Positions 57,217-64,000 of a DNA stretch of 64,000 nt are shown here, one piece after another; the stretch's first letter is position 1, and each line of letters begins with the position of its first letter. The notes beneath the pieces are model-generated. The model was not told the DNA's origin and searched no databases. It was given only the letters and a program-made list of their open reading frames with translations. The position numbers were made by a program, and so were the translations under genes. Source of the stretch: Arcanobacterium buesumense (lineage in GTDB: Bacteria; Actinomycetota; Actinomycetes; Actinomycetales; Actinomycetaceae); contig NZ_CP050804.1 of the NCBI RefSeq assembly GCF_012563545.1, positions 1,612,001-1,676,000 on the forward strand. The letters are read 5' to 3'.

Positions 57217-57783
57217 CTATGCCTGCACCGGTGCGTTCTCGTCGTCGTCAGTCGAAGAACAATGGCAAACATTCGGATCCCACCCTGCCTGCGCTAATAC
57301 TTCATCGCCTACCGGGCATACTCCTGGACCTACTGCCAACGCATACCCAGCTAACGCATGTAAACACTTCACCCGATCAGGCATTCCACCGGCTGACTTA
57401 CCAGCAATCTCTGGAACCTCCTTTAGTAAATCACGGCGAGCAACATAAGATTCATGTGCCCGCACATGACTGGCCGCATACTCCTGATCGTTAGCTAGCC
57501 GCTCGTTATACGCCACCATCTCACCGGCGCTTTCAATCCGAGAAATCTCACGAACTAGCCACGGGTAGGACAGGTAAAACAATGTTGGGAAAGGAGAGCC
57601 ATCAGGCAACCGCGGATAGGTAATCGTCACCGCTGGAGCACCACACACACAGCGGGCACCAATACCAACTAAGCCGCGTGGATCTCGCCCTAGTTGGGCA
57701 GTCAAAATCTCCCTATCTCCAGGGCGGATCTCGGTGGCATTGCGCGCCACGCGTTGTAAAACGTCAAGGGAAATCGTTGTCAT
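57217..57783 (-). CDS. DUF501 domain protein
   Basis: A 188-residue cytosolic protein of the DUF501 family, conserved in actinobacteria between ftsB and ppx. Characteristic cysteine-containing segments: CVCGAPAVTITYPRLPDG (about 45) and, near the C-terminus, CPVGDEV and VCHCSS. The cysteines hint at a metal or redox role, but none is established. Overlaps ftsB by 4 bases (ATGA). Confidence 0.88.
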   Translation of the reverse strand: MTTISLDVLQRVARNATEIRPGDREILTAQLGRDPRGLVGIGARCVCGAPAVTITYPRLPDGSPFPTLFYLSYPWLVREISRIESAGEMVAYNERLANDQEYAASHVRAHESYVARRDLLKEVPEIAGKSAGGMPDRVKCLHALAGYALAVGPGVCPVGDEVLAQAGWDPNVCHCSSTDDDENAPVQA

Positions 57784-58577
57784 TCGTTCGTATCCTTTGA
57801 TTCAGGGGAATCTGGCGATTCCGGTGGCGTATCCGTAGCATCCGGCGGGGTTTCCGCAGACTCCGGTGGGGTATCCGGCAACGGCTCATTCAAAATTGGA
57901 GTGTGCTGCGGATTTTCTATTTCACCGATTTGTCCAGCAACCGTAATAGAGTCCCAACCGGTGACGAAAAATGGTGTTTGTTCACGGCGCAAGCGAGTAA
58001 CTTCTTCAGTTCGAGCATTCAACTGTTCGGTAGCAGATCCCTTATCCGGATCAGTCGTTGTATATAACGTCTGCCCAGGCATAACGAATCCCAAACGTTC
58101 ACGAGCTTTAGCTTGAATAAAAACCGGATCGCTCCACAAAGCTTTTTCTTCTTCTAAGGCATCCACACGTTCTTTGACAAGCACTAATCCTGCTTTTGCT
58201 TTCCGAATCTCTTCTTGCTGCGCTAAGTATTGTGTGAGTGGATTAGCTACGATCAAAACAGCAAGGAGAACAAACAGCATCACCGTCGCTAAGCGAAGAG
58301 AAATTCGATGGGTTTTCTGCTGCCCTTGAATAACAAGATGATGCTCCCGGGTAAAACGCGAGCGCGAGCCAGCTTCAGTTTTTCGTGACGACGACGGACG
58401 CGACTGCGGCTTTGATTTTTTTCGTCCGCTACCGGGTTTATGCGCATGCTGCTGAGGAGTAGGCGCACGAAAAGATCCGGATGTACCGGATGAGCGCTTT
58501 ACAGGACGACGGACCATATTTCTAAGTTTAAAGCTCTCGTGCACGAAAGTGGAGACGGCAGTGGTGAGCCGTCCCAC
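57780..58577 (-). CDS. ftsB: FtsB/DivIC-like septum formation protein
   Basis: A bitopic divisome protein. Residues 1-95 are basic and disordered (Ser/Arg/Lys/Pro-rich), one membrane helix at about 97-115, then a coiled coil (LAQQEEIRKAKAGLVLVKERVDALEEEKA) and the family signature DPVFIQAKARERLGFVMPGQ (about 150-170). The C-terminal 40 residues are unusual: repeated PP/PE/SPE with Asp and Glu. The GTG at 58577 or ATG at 58517 could be the start; neither has a strong site. Coupled to DUF501. Confidence 0.85.
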   Translation of the reverse strand: MGRLTTAVSTFVHESFKLRNMVRRPVKRSSGTSGSFRAPTPQQHAHKPGSGRKKSKPQSRPSSSRKTEAGSRSRFTREHHLVIQGQQKTHRISLRLATVMLFVLLAVLIVANPLTQYLAQQEEIRKAKAGLVLVKERVDALEEEKALWSDPVFIQAKARERLGFVMPGQTLYTTTDPDKGSATEQLNARTEEVTRLRREQTPFFVTGWDSITVAGQIGEIENPQHTPILNEPLPDTPPESAETPPDATDTPPESPDSPESKDTNE

Positions 58578-58587
58578 GCTAACGTAC

Positions 58588-59553
58588 TTATCGGCCTAAA
58601 GCTCGGATCGAATCAACAACCAACTGTGCAAAACGATCCCAATCCAATGTTGTTGCCACATCGGTACGGTATTGATCGTCGTCGAGAACTGGGAAAGGAT
58701 GACGCATGGGAGCTACGTCCTTAAAGGATGTCACTGTCATGCCGCGCGTCCATGTTCCAGTTAATTCCACGGTTACAAAGGCTTTACTACAGGTGATGAT
58801 TTGCGGATCGATGAGTGCTGCCACGCATACGGCATCATGGATAGGTGGGGCTGGGAAATCATACATGTCCTTATAGGCCGCCCCAACAAACCCCCAAATA
58901 TCTAGAACAAAACGAGATAAGTCAGTATTGATATCCCGCACTCGGTCCTGGAGCTCTTGAGTAGCTAGGGCTTGATGTGTGAGATCCAGAGAAACCATAG
59001 TTACTGGCCAAGATTGTTCGAAAACAATGTGGGCAGCTTCTGGGTCAGCAAAAATATTAAATTCAGCAGCTGGGGAGGAATTTCCACGGGTGTACGCACC
59101 ACCCATGAGGATCACTGACTTAACCCGGTCAATTATTGCCGGTTCCTTGCGTGCCGCTAACGCAATATTGGTCAAAGGGCCGACGGGGACGAGATGAACG
59201 GTTTGTGCGGGCTGGCTCATAATAGTTTCGATGATGAAGTCGACGCCGTGGCGCGGGTCCAGTTCCATGTGGGCTTCTGGCAAGACTGGGCCATCAAGTC
59301 CACTTGTCCCGTGAATTTCCGGGGCAGTGATTTGCCTTTGGACCAGTGGGCCAGCAGCTCCGCGAGCCACCGGGACAGTAATATTCGCCGCCGCACACAC
59401 AGATAGTGCATTTCGAGTGACTTTTTCTAGCGTCTGGTTACCAGCAACAGTAGTAATACCTAATAATTCGATATTTGGGTTTCCGGCAGCTAATAACATG
59501 GCGATTGCATCGTCATGGCCAGGATCGCAGTCAAGAATAATCTTTTCAACCAT
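58588..59553 (-). CDS. inosine-uridine preferring nucleoside hydrolase
   Basis: A 321-residue nucleoside N-ribohydrolase. The metal/ribose motif ILDCDPGHDDAIAM is at residue about 5-18, GPLTNIALA near 125, and HDAVCVAALIDP at about 240 with the catalytic histidine. Cleaves purine or pyrimidine nucleosides; which is not decidable. It starts at ATG 59553 with GAGAGGAAG before it. It lies between eno and ftsB, 10 bases before ftsB, a place where other actinobacteria have eno directly followed by ftsB. Confidence 0.9.
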   Translation of the reverse strand: MVEKIILDCDPGHDDAIAMLLAAGNPNIELLGITTVAGNQTLEKVTRNALSVCAAANITVPVARGAAGPLVQRQITAPEIHGTSGLDGPVLPEAHMELDPRHGVDFIIETIMSQPAQTVHLVPVGPLTNIALAARKEPAIIDRVKSVILMGGAYTRGNSSPAAEFNIFADPEAAHIVFEQSWPVTMVSLDLTHQALATQELQDRVRDINTDLSRFVLDIWGFVGAAYKDMYDFPAPPIHDAVCVAALIDPQIITCSKAFVTVELTGTWTRGMTVTSFKDVAPMRHPFPVLDDDQYRTDVATTLDWDRFAQLVVDSIRALGR

Positions 59554-59605
59554 TATTCTTCCTCTCCATTCTCATTATCTTTCTAGTTTAGCCTGCCATG
59601 AAACA

Positions 59606-59645
59606 ATGTGGGGGCGGTTTCGCATTTGCTATACCGCCCCCACAT
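59606..59645. terminator. terminator after eno
   Basis: ATGTGGGGGCGGT (59606-59618) pairs perfectly with 59633-59645, loop 14. Located 24 bases after the eno stop. Confidence 0.85.
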
Positions 59646-59669
59646 GAGCTTTTAGTAGCTTGCTATTCC

Positions 59670-61208
<1,539 letters not shown>

Positions 61209-64000
61209 TTATGCCAATAATTGATCCATGATCGCGGTGATAGCCTCAATGATGTCCTCATTTTCTAGTGTTACCTCATTGCTGAGCACACTGTGCTGCT
61301 CACGCGAATGTGTTAAATCAGCAAGCGGTATGAGCACTGTGCGGATTGCAGCTTTAGCCACCGCTTTAGGGTAGAGCCGGCGCAATCGAGCGTGTCTAGA
61401 ATCGGACAAAACAATCGGAGCTAACCGAAGATTCTTCCCCATCACAGTAATTTCTTCCACGGAGTAGTCCCGCGCACGTTCGCGCAACTTAGCTAATGCA
61501 AACAAGCGCTCCACTTCGACCGGGATTGGCCCGTATCGGTCAATTAATTCAGTACGAATATCGCCACGTTGTTGTTCATTAGCCGAAGCAGCAATTTTGG
61601 TATAGATTTCCAATCGCAACCGCTCTGAAGACACCCATGTTTGGGGTACATATGCTTCCACTGGCAGTTCAATTCGCATATCTGCCTGCTGCTGCGCTTC
61701 AGTACGCTTGTCTTGACCTGTCAATTGCGCCACAGCATCTGAGACCATACGCAGATACAGATCGAAACCAACTCCAGCAATATGACCAGATTGTTCGCCG
61801 CCTAAAATATTTCCAGCGCCGCGAATTTCTAGATCTTTCATCGCTACTTGAATCCCTGCACCTAGTTCGGAATGAGCAGCAATGGTTCGTAGCCGTTCAA
61901 TAGCCGTCTCCGTCATCGCTTTATCTTGCGGATAGAGGAAATAGGCATACGCACGTTCCCGCCCTCGGCCAACTCTGCCTCGGAGCTGATGTAATTGGGA
62001 AAGTCCCAGCTTATGTGCATCTTCTACGATAAGCGTATTGGCATTAGATATATCTAAGCCAGTTTCTACAATCGTGGTACACACCAAAACATCAATTTCT
62101 TTATCCCAAAAAGCTTGGATAATATCTTCAAGCTGATTTTCACTCATTTTACCGTGGGCTATTCCAACTCTTGCTTGCGGTACAAGTTCGGAGATTTGCG
62201 CAGCAACCCGGTAAATTGATTGCGTTCTATTGTGAATGTAGAACACTTGGCCATCACGTAACAGTTCACGTTTGATCGCCGCAGCTATTTGCTTAGGTTC
62301 ATGAGCACCCACATATGTCAGGATTGGATGGCGTTCTTCTGGCGGAGTTGCCAGAGTAGACATTTGCCGGATTCCAGTCACTGCCATTTCTAATGTTCGA
62401 GGAATTGGCGTAGCTGACATGGACAAAACATCCACAGTTGGATACAGCTGTTTGAGCATTTCCTTGTGCTCAACGCCGAAGCGTTGTTCTTCGTCTATGA
62501 TAACGAGGCCTAGGTTTTTAAACCGTACGTCTCCGGTAATAAGCCGGTGGGTGCCGATAATAATATCGATACTTCCATCGCGCACTCCTTGCCGAATTTC
62601 ATCAGCCTCTTTTGCGGTTTGGAATCTCGATAAACTAGCGACGTTTACCGGAAATCCAGCATATCGTTGAGTAAATGTTTCAGCGTGCTGTTGAACCAAA
62701 ATAGTTGTTGGAACCAACACCGCTACTTGCATATTGTCTTGTACGGCTTTAAATGCAGCACGAACCGCGATCTCTGTTTTTCCATATCCAACGTCACCAG
62801 AAATCAACCGATCCATCGGTTCAGGCGATTCCATATCGCGTTTGACTTCCTCGATCGTGGTGAGCTGATCGGGAGTTTCGACGTAGGCAAAGGCGTCTTC
62901 TAACTCTCGTTGCCACGGGGTGTCAGGAGAAAATGCGTGACCTTTGGTAGCTCGACGCTTAGCGTATAGCCGAATGAGTTCTTTCGCGATTTGTTTAACC
63001 GCTGCCCGGGCTTTAGCTTTGGTTTTATCCCAGTCAGCGCCACCCATTTTATTTAACGACGGAGAATCACCACCGGAGTATTTCGATACTTGATCGAGCT
63101 GATCGGTAGGAACCCATAGCTGATCACGTGCTCCGCCACGTTTACTTGGGGCATATTCCAAGACGACGTACTCGCGCTGGTTAGTGTTGTTAGCTCCTAG
63201 GGAACGCTTAGCTAACTTCACGAATTGGGCAACCCCGTGACGTTGATGAACAACGTAATCTCCCGGTTTGAGTTGCAACGGATCAACCGCATTTTTCCGC
63301 CGTTTTGGCATCGTTTGGGTTTCACTCAATCCGGCGTGTTTACGATTCATAAAATCGTTAGCTCCGTACACCGCGAAACGGGCGGACGATGCTAAGAATC
63401 CAGTGGGAAGCGGAGCAACTGTCACATATATGACGCCTGGAGTGAGTTGGTGAGGCAGTTCAAGGCTGTAGCTCGCCCCATATCCGGCAGCTTCAACCTG
63501 GTCTGCTAGACGCCGTCCTAATCCTGGGCCTTGAGCAGCAATAACGATCCGCCACTGTTGTTGTGCTAAGTCACCTAAATATTCGATAGCTTGATCGACA
63601 TTTCCACCAAAATTTTGTGGCTCACTTAGCGCTAAATCGATCGACTCGGCATGTGGTAGTCCGCCGAGTGTCCACCACGGTATCCCTGCCCGGGTAACAT
63701 CATTGCGGATATCCGCGAGGGTCATAAAAGATGCCCGTTCAACGTTAAGTGGAACGTCGCCACCGGCGGCTGCCGCACTCCACGCGGCTGCCAAAAACTC
63801 GTCAGTTGTTTCGATGAGGGATTCTGAACGGGCTAACACACGTTCAGGTTCGACGACGATGACGCGGGAATTCTGCGGTAAAAATTCGTGGACGGGAACC
63901 ATCTTTGGCACCAAAATTGGCATCAACGATTCCATGCCTTCAACCGCAATACCGGCAGCAATTTTTTCCAGCATATCAACAGCTCCCGGAAGGTCTGCCA
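61209..64000 (-). CDS. mfd: transcription-repair coupling factor Mfd (5' end outside window)
   Basis: DNA translocase that removes stalled RNA polymerase and recruits UvrA. The frame stays open to the window edge, giving about 930 of roughly 1,150-1,200 residues; the N-terminus lies beyond 64000. Visible: RNA polymerase-interacting domain (LKPGDYVVHQRHGVAQF), RecG-like helicase with GDVGYGKTE (Walker A), DEEQRFG, ATPIPRTLEM, and ARVGIAHGKMSE/QLRGRVGR, then the C-terminal domain (ELIDRYGPIPVEVERLF). mazG is the usual next neighbour in actinobacteria but is not seen here. Confidence 0.95.
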   Translation of the reverse strand, partial: ADLPGAVDMLEKIAAGIAVEGMESLMPILVPKMVPVHEFLPQNSRVIVVEPERVLARSESLIETTDEFLAAAWSAAAAGGDVPLNVERASFMTLADIRNDVTRAGIPWWTLGGLPHAESIDLALSEPQNFGGNVDQAIEYLGDLAQQQWRIVIAAQGPGLGRRLADQVEAAGYGASYSLELPHQLTPGVIYVTVAPLPTGFLASSARFAVYGANDFMNRKHAGLSETQTMPKRRKNAVDPLQLKPGDYVVHQRHGVAQFVKLAKRSLGANNTNQREYVVLEYAPSKRGGARDQLWVPTDQLDQVSKYSGGDSPSLNKMGGADWDKTKAKARAAVKQIAKELIRLYAKRRATKGHAFSPDTPWQRELEDAFAYVETPDQLTTIEEVKRDMESPEPMDRLISGDVGYGKTEIAVRAAFKAVQDNMQVAVLVPTTILVQQHAETFTQRYAGFPVNVASLSRFQTAKEADEIRQGVRDGSIDIIIGTHRLITGDVRFKNLGLVIIDEEQRFGVEHKEMLKQLYPTVDVLSMSATPIPRTLEMAVTGIRQMSTLATPPEERHPILTYVGAHEPKQIAAAIKRELLRDGQVFYIHNRTQSIYRVAAQISELVPQARVGIAHGKMSENQLEDIIQAFWDKEIDVLVCTTIVETGLDISNANTLIVEDAHKLGLSQLHQLRGRVGRGRERAYAYFLYPQDKAMTETAIERLRTIAAHSELGAGIQVAMKDLEIRGAGNILGGEQSGHIAGVGFDLYLRMVSDAVAQLTGQDKRTEAQQQADMRIELPVEAYVPQTWVSSERLRLEIYTKIAASANEQQRGDIRTELIDRYGPIPVEVERLFALAKLRERARDYSVEEITVMGKNLRLAPIVLSDSRHARLRRLYPKAVAKAAIRTVLIPLADLTHSREQHSVLSNEVTLENEDIIEAITAIMDQLLA

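Overview
The window looks like chromosomal DNA of a low-to-moderate G+C actinobacterium, most plausibly of the Actinomycetaceae (Arcanobacterium/Trueperella-like). The basis is gene content and arrangement: monomeric isocitrate dehydrogenase, a MetP/MetS-type NSS importer with its tiny second subunit, an eno-ftsB-DUF501-ppx cluster near mfd, an LPxTG-type wall-anchored protein, and GTG starts. The genus is an inference; the 16S gene in the window (19124-20650, minus strand) would settle it.

Layout. 1-10.2 kb is metabolic and proteolytic: M18 aminopeptidase (partial), alpha/beta hydrolase, a small phosphatase, icd, a lipoprotein, ldh, a HpaH-like hydratase with a proline iminopeptidase, a DUF4870 membrane protein and pepT. 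10.3-15.5 kb is a PTS region: a beta-glucoside-type EIIBCA and a LicT/BglG antiterminator on the plus strand, and ptsH-ptsI on the minus strand. Both transcription units carry a RAT-like antiterminator overlapping an intrinsic terminator, so the antiterminator may control its own permease and also the general PTS proteins. 15.55-21.06 kb is a complete 16S-23S-5S operon on the minus strand without spacer tRNAs. 21.3-26.2 kb holds an FMN reductase, Dps, a rhodanese lipoprotein, a K+ channel and a sortase-anchored surface protein.

26.2-37.4 kb is an accessory (defence) block: an orphan coiled-coil protein, a divergent pair made of a Panacea-domain protein and a RelA/SpoT-domain protein (candidate Panacea/toxSAS toxin-antitoxin), a scarred stretch with gene relics, and a type I restriction-modification operon hsdM-rhuM-hsdS-hsdR, followed by 0.6 kb without a recognisable gene.

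37.4-64 kb returns to core genes: metPS behind a structured leader, a DUF4300 lipoprotein coupled to a CPBP protease, GNAT, ychF, rmuC, ispH, xseAB, a PfkB kinase, uppS, a hemolysin III family protein, greA-msrA-FKBP, a BI-1 family protein, an ABC exporter, a tRNA with anticodon UAA, nhaA, then ppx, DUF501, ftsB, a nucleoside hydrolase, eno and mfd (partial) on the minus strand.

The best candidates for something undescribed are the divergent Panacea/RelA-SpoT module with its shared palindromic promoter region, the RAT-terminator leader of ptsHI, the leaderless-peptide/hairpin leader of metPS, and the RhuM gene embedded in the restriction operon.
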